This document shows, in pieces, positions 1-5,671 of a stretch of DNA of 5,888 nucleotides. A program made the position numbers and the translations under genes. The first letter of the stretch is position 1; every line of letters starts with the position of its first letter. Below the pieces are notes generated by a model. That model was not told where the DNA came from and ran no database searches. It worked only from the letters and a program-made list of their open reading frames with translations. The DNA is from Saprospiraceae bacterium (GTDB taxonomy: Bacteria > Bacteroidota > Bacteroidia > Chitinophagales > Saprospiraceae). The stretch covers positions 1 through 5,888 of the forward strand of contig JAJCYJ010000662.1 of NCBI GenBank assembly GCA_029262975.1, written 5' to 3'.

Positions 1-9
1 CTTTTTGTT

Positions 10-26
10 TTTGGCCAAATATTTGG
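10..26. promoter_or_regulatory. Overlapping palindromes upstream of the TraR/DksA-like gene
   Basis: Two perfect palindromes overlap here: TTTGGCCAAA (10-19) and CCAAATATTTGG (15-26). The second ends 27 bases before the ATG at 54. Symmetry of this kind is typical of sites bound by dimeric regulators, but the sequence matches no operator I can name. The AATATTTG at 18-25 is one base off the Bacteroidota -7 consensus TAnnTTTG, with no matching -33 element in the window. All of 1-53 could instead be the tail of an upstream gene: one frame ends in a TAA at 52-54 that overlaps the next ATG. Both readings are tentative. Confidence 0.25.
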
Positions 27-53
27 ATCATACAATCAACGAAAACAATTATA

Positions 54-428
54 ATGGATGCTAATCAAATAGAGGTTAAAAGATATTCAGATGTCGACCT
101 TGCTAAGTTTAGAGCAATTATTGACGAAAGAATAACTAAAGCTCGAAGCCAAATGGACTTTTTTAAAGCACAAATTTCTGAAATTGGAGATAACGAAGAT
201 TCTAAATTCAAGAACTTAAGTGATTCTACAACTGCAAGTGATGCCGAAAGACTTTATGATCTGGCTTCTAGACAGCGCAGACTTATTCAGCATCTTGAAA
301 ATGCCAAACTCCGAATTCATAACAAAGTGTACGGAATTTGCCGGGAGACGGGAAAACTCATATCTAAGGAACGTCTAATGGCTGTTCCACATGCAACACT
401 AAGTATTGAGGCCAAACAAAGAAAATGA
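54..428 (+). CDS. TraR/DksA-family transcriptional regulator, cysteine-depleted Bacteroidota type
   Basis: This 124-residue protein has the TraR/DksA layout: an N-terminal helical segment (about 14-45), a polar linker (about 46-62), a second helix (about 63-92) and the C-terminal zinc-finger fold region (93-120). The C-terminal part keeps the family signature (YGIC at 93-96, TGKLI at 99-103, RLMAVPHATLS at 107-117). Only one of the four zinc-ligand positions is cysteine: C96 is kept, while the others are T99, S117 and A120. This substitution is common in Bacteroidota homologues, so the fold is probably stable without zinc. Family members bind RNA polymerase through the secondary channel and modulate initiation, in DksA together with ppGpp. 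Whether this one does so is inference, because the acidic coiled-coil tip of DksA is not clearly conserved. The ATG at 54 gives the usual short charged N-terminus. lspA follows 79 bases downstream on the same strand, an order I recall as common in this phylum. Confidence 0.88.
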   Translation: MDANQIEVKRYSDVDLAKFRAIIDERITKARSQMDFFKAQISEIGDNEDSKFKNLSDSTTASDAERLYDLASRQRRLIQHLENAKLRIHNKVYGICRETGKLISKERLMAVPHATLSIEAKQRK

Positions 429-451
429 CTTAATTTTGGCGAGCTTAATAA

Positions 452-486
452 AGACATCCTCCTTTTTGAGGACATATTAATGTCTG
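452..486 (+). promoter_or_regulatory. Inverted-repeat element between the traR-like gene and lspA, with two exclusive hairpins
   Basis: AGACAT (452-457) pairs with ATGTCT (480-485), and inside it CCTC (458-461) pairs with GAGG (468-471) around a CTTTTT loop, leaving a bulge at 472-479. Alternatively GGACAT (470-475) pairs with the same ATGTCT (480-485) around the loop ATTA. Both folds need 480-485, and the second also uses 470-471, so they exclude each other. No run of T follows, so it is not a standard intrinsic terminator. It may be an attenuator, a processing site, or a protein-binding dyad. The GGACAT-N4-ATGTC core recurs at 5619-5633. Confidence 0.4.
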
Positions 487-507
487 TTTAGGTGATTTTA
501 GGATTGA

Positions 508-1281
508 ATGTCCAAAAGCTTCTTTAAAAATTGTCATTTGAAAAGATCACATATTTTGGTTCTCACTGTTCTTGCAGTACTTATTCTGGACCAATGGCTA
601 AAAATATATGTCAAGACTAACTTGAGTTATGGCACCGGGTTTGACATGCTCGGGTTCGATTGGGCAAAAATCCATTTTGTCGAAAATGAAGGGATGGCCT
701 TCGGAATCACCTTCGGAGACAAATGCCTTGGGATCACTAATGACCAAGGCGTCTGCCGGGGATTGATGCTGACAGATACTTCGGGAAAATTAATTCTGAG
801 TGTTTTTAGAATTATTATGGTCGGCTTTCTATTTTATTTTATTCGAGAGTTGTATAAGGCCAGAGAGTCAATAGGGCTTTTGGTCAGTTTGTCTCTCATT
901 CTGGCAGGAGCTATTGGAAATATCTTGGATAGCGCATTTTATGGGATCATCTTTTCAGCTTCTAATTATCATGGCGGATTGTCGGAGTTTCTTCCAGAAG
1001 GGGGAGGCTATGCGCCATTTCTTTTTGGGAAAGTAGTGGATATGTTTTATTTCCCAATGGTAGACACAAGATTGCCGGATTGGATTCCAATTTGGGGAGG
1101 AGATCGGTTCGAATTTTTTAGACCGGTATTCAATGTAGCTGATGCTTCTATTTCTATCGGAGTAGCTTGTATATTAATATTTCACAGGAGTTTTCTCAAA
1201 AAAAAGAAAAACGAAACAGAGGTAAAAGCAAAATCACAAACCGTTGAACTACATCAGGAATCTCAAAAAGAACAAGAATGA
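508..1281 (+). CDS. lspA: Lipoprotein signal peptidase (signal peptidase II), long Bacteroidota form
   Basis: LspA is the inner-membrane aspartyl protease that removes the signal peptide from diacylglyceryl-modified prolipoproteins just before the lipidated cysteine. All family motifs are visible: DQ at 28-29 in the first membrane helix, NEGMAFG at 60-66, GAIGNILD at 134-141, VVDMF at 176-180 and FNVADASIS at 208-216. D178 and D212 are the expected catalytic aspartates. Four hydrophobic segments lie near 16-35, 96-113, 122-142 and 209-226. At 257 residues it is much longer than the roughly 165 of E. coli. Extra sequence sits after NEGMAFG (about 68-94, with C73 and C83), between the GNILD and VVD motifs (about 142-175), before the last helix (about 184-205), and in a charged tail starting with four lysines (231-257). 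The middle insertions resemble other Bacteroidota LspA proteins. AGGA at 500-503, four bases before the ATG, is a possible if tight ribosome binding site. The gene converges on porZ. Confidence 0.96.
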   Translation: MSKSFFKNCHLKRSHILVLTVLAVLILDQWLKIYVKTNLSYGTGFDMLGFDWAKIHFVENEGMAFGITFGDKCLGITNDQGVCRGLMLTDTSGKLILSVFRIIMVGFLFYFIRELYKARESIGLLVSLSLILAGAIGNILDSAFYGIIFSASNYHGGLSEFLPEGGGYAPFLFGKVVDMFYFPMVDTRLPDWIPIWGGDRFEFFRPVFNVADASISIGVACILIFHRSFLKKKKNETEVKAKSQTVELHQESQKEQE

Positions 1282-1287
1282 ATCCGG

Positions 1288-1320
1288 GGGAATGTGTTGA
1301 GGCTAACTAATTCTATTCCC
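1288..1320. terminator. Possible weak bidirectional terminator between convergent lspA and porZ
   Basis: GGGAAT (1288-1293) and ATTCCC (1315-1320) form a perfect six-base inverted repeat with a 21-base loop, in the 46-base gap where lspA and porZ converge. A second repeat, TTGAGG (1297-1302) with CCTCAA (1331-1336), overlaps the porZ stop codon. Neither is followed by a clear T-tract on either strand and the loop is long, so the call rests mainly on position. Confidence 0.25.
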
Positions 1321-1327
1321 TTCCTGA

Positions 1328-3646
1328 TTACCTCAAAATCATAATCTTTGTGACAAAAGATTCTGGTTGATCAAATGCATCCGCATCAGCGCTAAATACC
1401 AGGTAGACTCCAGAGGCAACTTCATTTCCTTTCTGATCCAGGCCATCCCAAACTGCTTGTCCACCAAGTGCAGCAAGCTCCGCTACTAATAGACCATTAA
1501 TATCTGTAATTTTCACATTGGCGTTTTTAACAAGGCCTTTGATGGCGATTGGTCCCCGATAATCAGGATCAACAGGGTTAGGAAATGCATAGACCTCACT
1601 TTCAAGATGAACCCTCTTTCCATCTGTTGTGGCGGTCCTGAAGGACATAATACCCTTGTTGGTCCCGATCCACATTTCTCCTGAGATACCGTCATACGCA
1701 AGAGCTTGAATTTCATTATCAAATAAAGGACTGTTTTCGGTTGTAAATTGACTTATTTGCTCATCACCCTGAGCAGATTGTACAAACAAGCCATTTCTGG
1801 TTCCTATCCATTTTCTGTCTGCTCCATCTACGGCCATAGTATTTATTTGCTGATCTGCCAAAAGAAAGGCTACGATGCTATCCTGAAGAACTTTTATACG
1901 TACCCCCCGACATTCTTCATCAAAGACATCTCTTCCACAATCAAAAATAACCGGTCCTTCATTAGTCCCCACCCATATTTCTCCATTAAGATCGACCAGA
2001 AGACTTAAAACAGTATTGGTCGTTAACTCGCTATTATTACGAGTGATAAATCTATACCGATCATCGGCGGTATTTTGAATAGACGGCCCACTGTCATATA
2101 CGAGGACACCACCATTGCTGCCATGCACAGGAAACCATTTATAACCATTTTGGTCAATAACTACATCAATAAGAGTACCGGAAGTTGGAGTATTAAAGCT
2201 TTGCCATTTCCCATCTGGATAAAGGACATTGATCGGCTCCGGAGCATTATAAGCTGCTACCCATAAATGCTCATTCTCGTCAAATGCCAGGCCAGAAACC
2301 CTTTCCCTTGCTGGATCACCTGCCGTCCCTCTGATAGTGGAATTGTTTTTATTAAATAGTACGTAGTTGTCGAGTTCTGTATCATATTCTAATAATCCGG
2401 CCCAATAACTTCCTGCATATATTTTATTATTAGACGGATGAAAAGCCACTTTAAATATGCTTAAGAGATCAAGTTCTTCAAAGTTAGAATTTTCGAATTG
2501 GTTAAAATTTTGCCATTGCACTCCTGTTTTATAATAAAATCCCTCACGACTAAAAAGGTATGTATAGTTTTCCGCAACGCCTCCAGAGGCTATAAGTACA
2601 TTACTATTCTTAATAACGATATCACTGACTTTCTCGGAATAGGGAGAATTATACGAATCTAAAAAACAGGATGAATTATAATTAGAGGCCCGTCTTATGT
2701 TGTTGAAAAGATCTGCGTACCAAATGGATCCTTCTTCATCCCTGATCGCTTCAAGGGGGACACCTGAACAATTATCTCCATTTACAATTGCAGAATCAAG
2801 GTTGTCAAAAAAGAGTACACTATTTTGAAAGTTTGACCCTCGCCAAATAGTAATTAATCTGTCTTCAGTACTGCCAATATATTCTAATTGAAGCAAGTTT
2901 TCAGAGTGAATAGGAGTCCAATTAAGACGATCCAAAGATGATTTATATAAGACATTTTCAACACCTACATATATGTACTCGTTATGCAATTCAATACTGC
3001 GAGCGTCATACAGATCTGGAAAACCTGATTCAGAACCAAGAAATTCCCACTTTCCAAAATCAGCAATTATATTTTCACTTTCCTGGTCAAAATAATAGAC
3101 ACCTTCATCAGAAGCAGCGTAGACAGTTTTTCCGGAAGTTGTGACCTGATTAATATTGAGACCTGTGAGAATAGTAGCACCAAAATTATAATTACCAGGA
3201 TTGAATTCAACAATTCCAAAGGCCGTTGAAATAAAGGATAGAGAAGGACCACTGAAATGAATATCATTCACCCTTTTATCTCCTACGATTGTATTGTTTG
3301 ATTTAATATTGGCAATATTTATAATTTCCTGATCTTTTACAATATCAATGTTACCATTTGTATAAATTATAAATAACTGATTATTAAAATTATCATAGCG
3401 GACTTTGTTAATCCCAATATCATTGAGTCCGTCGACTTTAGATAAAAATGTAACAGATTGGTCTGATTTATCGATTGAAAAGATGCTCCAGGGTGTGCTG
3501 TATATAATTTTATCATCACTTTGTGTAACTGATGTTCCTTGTTGATACGGTAAGTGTGCTTTCCATTTCCCAATGCTCAGATCACTTTGCGTAAATAGAA
3601 ACAGGTTTTGTAAGAGAAAAAAATATAAGAGTAGAATACGTACCAT
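1328..3646 (-). CDS. porZ: Type IX secretion system surface protein PorZ (beta-propeller, A-LPS delivery)
   Basis: PorZ belongs to the outer-surface attachment complex of the type IX secretion system (with PorU, PorV and PorQ). In Porphyromonas gingivalis it binds anionic lipopolysaccharide and helps the sortase PorU anchor cargo. This protein has 772 residues, close to the roughly 776 of P. gingivalis PorZ. It starts with a Sec signal peptide (hydrophobic 4-18, cleavage probably near 20) without a lipobox cysteine. The mature N-terminus carries the PorZ-like IGKWKAHLPY (25-34). Two beta-propellers follow. Blade-type two-component-regulator repeats are clear near 493-518 (DQNGYKWFPV), 549-568 (DLNGEIWVGTNEG), 604-623 (DRKWIGTRNGL) and 649-669 (GEMWIGTNKG). 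The C-terminal domain (about 685-772) has the type-A secretion-signal pattern: YAFPNPV at 686-692, KITDING at 712-718, GGQAVWDG at 728-735, SGVYLVF at 745-751, ending KIMILR. Paired cysteines occur at 293/327 and 570/579. Its ATG overlaps the nadD stop by one base, implying translational coupling. The regulator-like repeats could mislead a search, but there are no kinase or DNA-binding domains. Confidence 0.88.
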   Translation of the reverse strand: MVRILLLYFFLLQNLFLFTQSDLSIGKWKAHLPYQQGTSVTQSDDKIIYSTPWSIFSIDKSDQSVTFLSKVDGLNDIGINKVRYDNFNNQLFIIYTNGNIDIVKDQEIINIANIKSNNTIVGDKRVNDIHFSGPSLSFISTAFGIVEFNPGNYNFGATILTGLNINQVTTSGKTVYAASDEGVYYFDQESENIIADFGKWEFLGSESGFPDLYDARSIELHNEYIYVGVENVLYKSSLDRLNWTPIHSENLLQLEYIGSTEDRLITIWRGSNFQNSVLFFDNLDSAIVNGDNCSGVPLEAIRDEEGSIWYADLFNNIRRASNYNSSCFLDSYNSPYSEKVSDIVIKNSNVLIASGGVAENYTYLFSREGFYYKTGVQWQNFNQFENSNFEELDLLSIFKVAFHPSNNKIYAGSYWAGLLEYDTELDNYVLFNKNNSTIRGTAGDPARERVSGLAFDENEHLWVAAYNAPEPINVLYPDGKWQSFNTPTSGTLIDVVIDQNGYKWFPVHGSNGGVLVYDSGPSIQNTADDRYRFITRNNSELTTNTVLSLLVDLNGEIWVGTNEGPVIFDCGRDVFDEECRGVRIKVLQDSIVAFLLADQQINTMAVDGADRKWIGTRNGLFVQSAQGDEQISQFTTENSPLFDNEIQALAYDGISGEMWIGTNKGIMSFRTATTDGKRVHLESEVYAFPNPVDPDYRGPIAIKGLVKNANVKITDINGLLVAELAALGGQAVWDGLDQKGNEVASGVYLVFSADADAFDQPESFVTKIMILR

Positions 3647-4221
3647 TATTTTCGATACAAATGACTAGTGTTTAGATATTCATAAACTTCTTGTGGAACC
3701 AGATATTGTACAGACTTTCCTTCGTGTATCGCATTGCGAATGTAAGTTGCAGAAATGTCAAGAAGCGGAGCTTCGACAAATTTTATTTTTTCATGACCAT
3801 TAAATTTATGTTTACTATACCTTGGGCGGCGATAAACATAAACATCATGTTTGGCAAGAATTAATTCGTAATTTTTCCACTTATGAAAAGAGGCAAGATT
3901 ATCTCCTCCCATCAATAATGAAAATTTATGGTTTGGCTGATGTTCTTTCAGATAAGTAAGCGTATCAATTGTAAAAGAGGGTAAAGGGAGATCAAATTCA
4001 ATCTTACTCGCTTTTAACTTAGCATTATCGCCTACTGCCAGATTTAATAAATGTAAACGATCATAGTTAGATGCCAAGCTGCTTTTCTTTTTAAATGGAT
4101 TTTGTGGAGACAGAACCATCCATACATTGTCAAGATCCGTGTATTCGACCATATGGTTAGCGATAATCATATGACCTATGTGTACGGGGTTAAAGGATCC
4201 GAAAAATAGACCAATTTTCAT
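3646..4221 (-). CDS. nadD: Nicotinate-nucleotide adenylyltransferase
   Basis: NadD transfers AMP from ATP to nicotinate mononucleotide, giving deamido-NAD and pyrophosphate, the penultimate cytoplasmic step of NAD synthesis. At 191 residues it has the usual length for the family. It begins with the nucleotidyltransferase motif GSFNPVHIGH (8-17), whose H14 and H17 contact the ATP phosphates. It continues with SPQNPFK (38-44), the substrate-loop segment PSFTIDTL (81-88), GGDN (105-108) followed by FHKW (112-115), and ends with the second ATP motif ISATYIR (156-162). No key residue is missing. The ATG is preceded on its strand by an AAAGACGAA stretch that may serve as a weak ribosome binding site. 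It lies 53 bases after dnaN and overlaps the porZ start by one base, so it is very probably the middle gene of a dnaN-nadD-porZ unit. I see no separate promoter in the 53-base gap. Confidence 0.96.
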   Translation of the reverse strand: MKIGLFFGSFNPVHIGHMIIANHMVEYTDLDNVWMVLSPQNPFKKKSSLASNYDRLHLLNLAVGDNAKLKASKIEFDLPLPSFTIDTLTYLKEHQPNHKFSLLMGGDNLASFHKWKNYELILAKHDVYVYRRPRYSKHKFNGHEKIKFVEAPLLDISATYIRNAIHEGKSVQYLVPQEVYEYLNTSHLYRK

Positions 4222-4274
4222 TTCGTCTTTTTGTCAAGGATTAATCTCTAAGATGACTTCTAAACAACGCTATA

Positions 4275-5390
4275 TTAATTGCCCATCATCACTGGCATCA
4301 CTAACATAATAAGTTCTTCCTCAGCAGGTTGTTCTGATGGGACAAGAATTCCCGCCCGATTTGGAGATGATAATTTGATAACTACCTGTTCTGTCGTAAG
4401 TACGCCTAGCATTTCTATAAGGAACTTTGCGTTGAATCCGATATTCATAGGGTCACCAATATATTCACAGGACAATTGTTCAGTTGCCTCATTACTAAAG
4501 TCTAAATCCTGAGCAGAAATGGTAAGGCTGCCATCTGTAATGTTTAAGACGACCTGGTTTGTCGATTTGTTGGCATAAATCGCTATTCTTCTCAGAGAAT
4601 TTAAAAAATCCACCCTTTCAAGTGTAAGTCTATTTGCATTATCATATGGAATGACGGCATTGTAGTCGGGGTATTTGGCATCAATCAATCTGATAATTAC
4701 TTGTGTATCCCCCAACATGAAGAAACAATTATTCTTGTTATAGGACATTTCTATTTCTGATTCAGAATTGAGGGCATTTTTTAAAAGAACGAGTCCTTTT
4801 TTAGGAATTATGAAAGTATTTAAAATTTCATGCTCCTCCGTCTTAAATGTATATTTCACCAGTTTATGAGCATCAGTGGCAACAAATATGACACTTGCTT
4901 CTTCTATCTGAACGTAGACACCCTGCATGGCCATCCTCAATTCATCATTGCTCGTAGCAAATAAGGTCTTGGTTAAGGCATTATTGATAAGATCTGCACT
5001 TAGAGAAATGGATTGAGCATCCTCTTGTGTCGGAAGATCGGGAAAATCTTCAGGGCTATCCCCTGCTAACTTATATTTACCATATGCTGATGTGATTGTT
5101 ACAGCTTTCAAATTATCGTCAACATCAAAAGTCACGGGTTGTTCCGGAAGGGCTTTTAGAGTATCTAACAATATTTTTGCAGTAATGGCGATCTGTCCGT
5201 CTTCCTCCCCTGAAACTTCAAGACTAGTAATAATAGTTGTCTCAAGATTTGATGCAGTTATTGTAAGATCATTTCCCTGAAGAGAGAATAAATAGTCTTC
5301 AAGAATGGGCAGCACTGTGTTTGCTCCAACTACTCCATTTGCAAGAGAAAGTTTTTTCTGAAGCTCTGACGAGGAAACGCTAAATTTCAT
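4275..5390 (-). CDS. dnaN: DNA polymerase III beta subunit (sliding clamp)
   Basis: DnaN forms the ring-shaped dimer that encircles DNA and tethers DNA polymerase III and repair proteins to it. Its 371 residues match the family (about 366-378), with three repeated clamp domains of roughly 120 residues each. Recognisable segments are LPILEDYLF (27-35), YKLAGDSPEDFPDLP (106-120) at the end of domain 1, LRMAMQGVYV (151-160), FVATDAHKLV (169-178), LIDAKYPDYNAVIP (235-248), YANKSTNQV (272-280) and FNAKFLIEML (319-328). The C-terminus MLVMPVMM (362-369) lines the hydrophobic pocket that binds clamp-binding motifs of partners, as the MPMRL end does in E. coli. The start is the only sensible one: MKFSVSSSEL begins the first strand directly. 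No Shine-Dalgarno precedes it, as is usual in this phylum. dnaA is not adjacent, so this is not the classical origin-region order. It is the first gene of the likely dnaN-nadD-porZ unit. Confidence 0.98.
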   Translation of the reverse strand: MKFSVSSSELQKKLSLANGVVGANTVLPILEDYLFSLQGNDLTITASNLETTIITSLEVSGEEDGQIAITAKILLDTLKALPEQPVTFDVDDNLKAVTITSAYGKYKLAGDSPEDFPDLPTQEDAQSISLSADLINNALTKTLFATSNDELRMAMQGVYVQIEEASVIFVATDAHKLVKYTFKTEEHEILNTFIIPKKGLVLLKNALNSESEIEMSYNKNNCFFMLGDTQVIIRLIDAKYPDYNAVIPYDNANRLTLERVDFLNSLRRIAIYANKSTNQVVLNITDGSLTISAQDLDFSNEATEQLSCEYIGDPMNIGFNAKFLIEMLGVLTTEQVVIKLSSPNRAGILVPSEQPAEEELIMLVMPVMMGN

Positions 5391-5439
5391 CTGTGTAATA
5401 TTATATTTTTAATCGCTAAAAAAGATCAATTGTTCGCAA

Positions 5440-5474
5440 AATGCCTACTCTTATAATTTCTATTCAGAGGCATT
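5440..5474. promoter_or_regulatory. Spaced inverted repeat upstream of dnaN
   Basis: AATGCCT (5440-5446) and AGGCATT (5468-5474) form a perfect seven-base inverted repeat separated by 21 bases. It lies 50-84 bases upstream of the dnaN start codon. The arms are centred 28 bases apart, which could suit a protein bound to two half-sites, or a leader hairpin with a large AT-rich loop. If dnaN transcription starts near 5537, the repeat falls inside the leader RNA; if it starts nearer the gene, the repeat is in promoter DNA. No known site matches. Confidence 0.3.
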
Positions 5475-5541
5475 CTACGGATAAACTTAACCTTTTAATG
5501 TTCAAGCATAGAGTTTAATAGATCCATAATCATTTCATGAC

Positions 5542-5549
5542 CAAACCTA
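5542..5549 (-). promoter_or_regulatory. Candidate -7 promoter element for dnaN-nadD-porZ
   Basis: Read on the - strand this is TAGGTTTG, an exact match to the Bacteroidota -7 consensus TAnnTTTG recognised by the primary sigma factor of this phylum. It would imply a leader of roughly 145-150 bases before dnaN. No clean TTG is seen at the usual 19-21 base distance upstream, so the -33 half is missing or degenerate, and a chance match in AT-rich DNA is possible. Confidence 0.25.
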
Positions 5550-5579
5550 GAAATGCGATAATTTCTTCAGTTCACACAA

Positions 5580-5594
5580 AATGATAATATCATT
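5580..5594. promoter_or_regulatory. Perfect 15-base palindrome in the dnaN/M16 divergent region
   Basis: AATGATA-A-TATCATT has two perfect seven-base arms around one central base. It sits between the two divergent genes, 190 bases from the dnaN start and 78 bases from the M16 start. With a one-base centre it cannot fold into a simple RNA hairpin at full length, which favours a DNA-level dimer site. All but two of its fifteen bases are A or T, so chance occurrence is not negligible. It matches no operator I recognise. Confidence 0.3.
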
Positions 5595-5617
5595 AATGGC
5601 AAAAATAGAGGATTGTT

Positions 5618-5635
5618 AGGACATGGTTATGTCCT
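5618..5635 (+). promoter_or_regulatory. AGGACAT-N4-ATGTCCT dyad upstream of the M16 gene
   Basis: AGGACAT (5618-5624) and ATGTCCT (5629-5635) are perfect seven-base arms around GGTT. The dyad ends eight bases before the candidate -7 box TACTTTTG at 5644, so it covers the place where a -33 element would be. That position suits an operator or an activator site. A very similar dyad occurs at 470-485 upstream of lspA. It could also form a seven-pair RNA hairpin, but no T-tract follows, so it is not a standard terminator. Confidence 0.45.
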
Positions 5636-5643
5636 TAGTGATA

Positions 5644-5651
5644 TACTTTTG
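5644..5651 (+). promoter_or_regulatory. Candidate Bacteroidota -7 promoter element for the M16 gene
   Basis: TACTTTTG matches the phylum's -7 consensus TAnnTTTG exactly and lies 20 bases before the ATG at 5672, which leaves room for a transcript with a short leader. The nearest upstream TTG is at 5613-5615, 28 bases away, longer than the usual 19-21, so a normal -33 box is not evident. The dyad at 5618-5635 occupies that spot instead. Confidence 0.45.
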
Positions 5652-5671
5652 TCACCATTATTTTTCAAACT

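Noticed and set aside
499..506. TAGGATTG as a -7 promoter box for lspA
   Set aside because: It has one mismatch to TAnnTTTG and ends one base before the start codon, too close to produce a transcript containing the start.
1748..2266. Open frames on the + strand inside porZ (1748-2008 and 2075-2266)
   Set aside because: They are antisense to a well-supported gene, have no recognisable protein features and no promoter, and their composition is explained by the porZ codons.
3067..3573. Additional - strand frames overlapping porZ in other phases (3067-3267, 3367-3573)
   Set aside because: porZ is continuous through this region with its signal peptide and propeller intact, so these are neither frameshifted pieces nor separate genes.
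2128..3646. PorZ read as a two-component-system sensor because of its regulator-type propeller repeats
   Set aside because: There is no transmembrane helix after the propellers, no kinase or DNA-binding domain, and the C-terminus is a type IX-like domain.
1642..4748. Further AGGACAT copies at 1642, 2223 and 4742
   Set aside because: They are inside coding sequence, fall in different codon phases and lack the second arm, so I treat them as coincidence and not as part of the dyad family.
4279..5280. Open frames on the + strand inside dnaN (4279-4512 and 5092-5280)
   Set aside because: They mirror conserved dnaN coding sequence and show no independent protein signature.
5476..5484. TACGGATAA resembling a DnaA box near dnaN
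   Set aside because: It matches the consensus TGTGNATAA at only seven of nine positions, there is no cluster of such sites, and dnaA is absent, so an origin is not supported.
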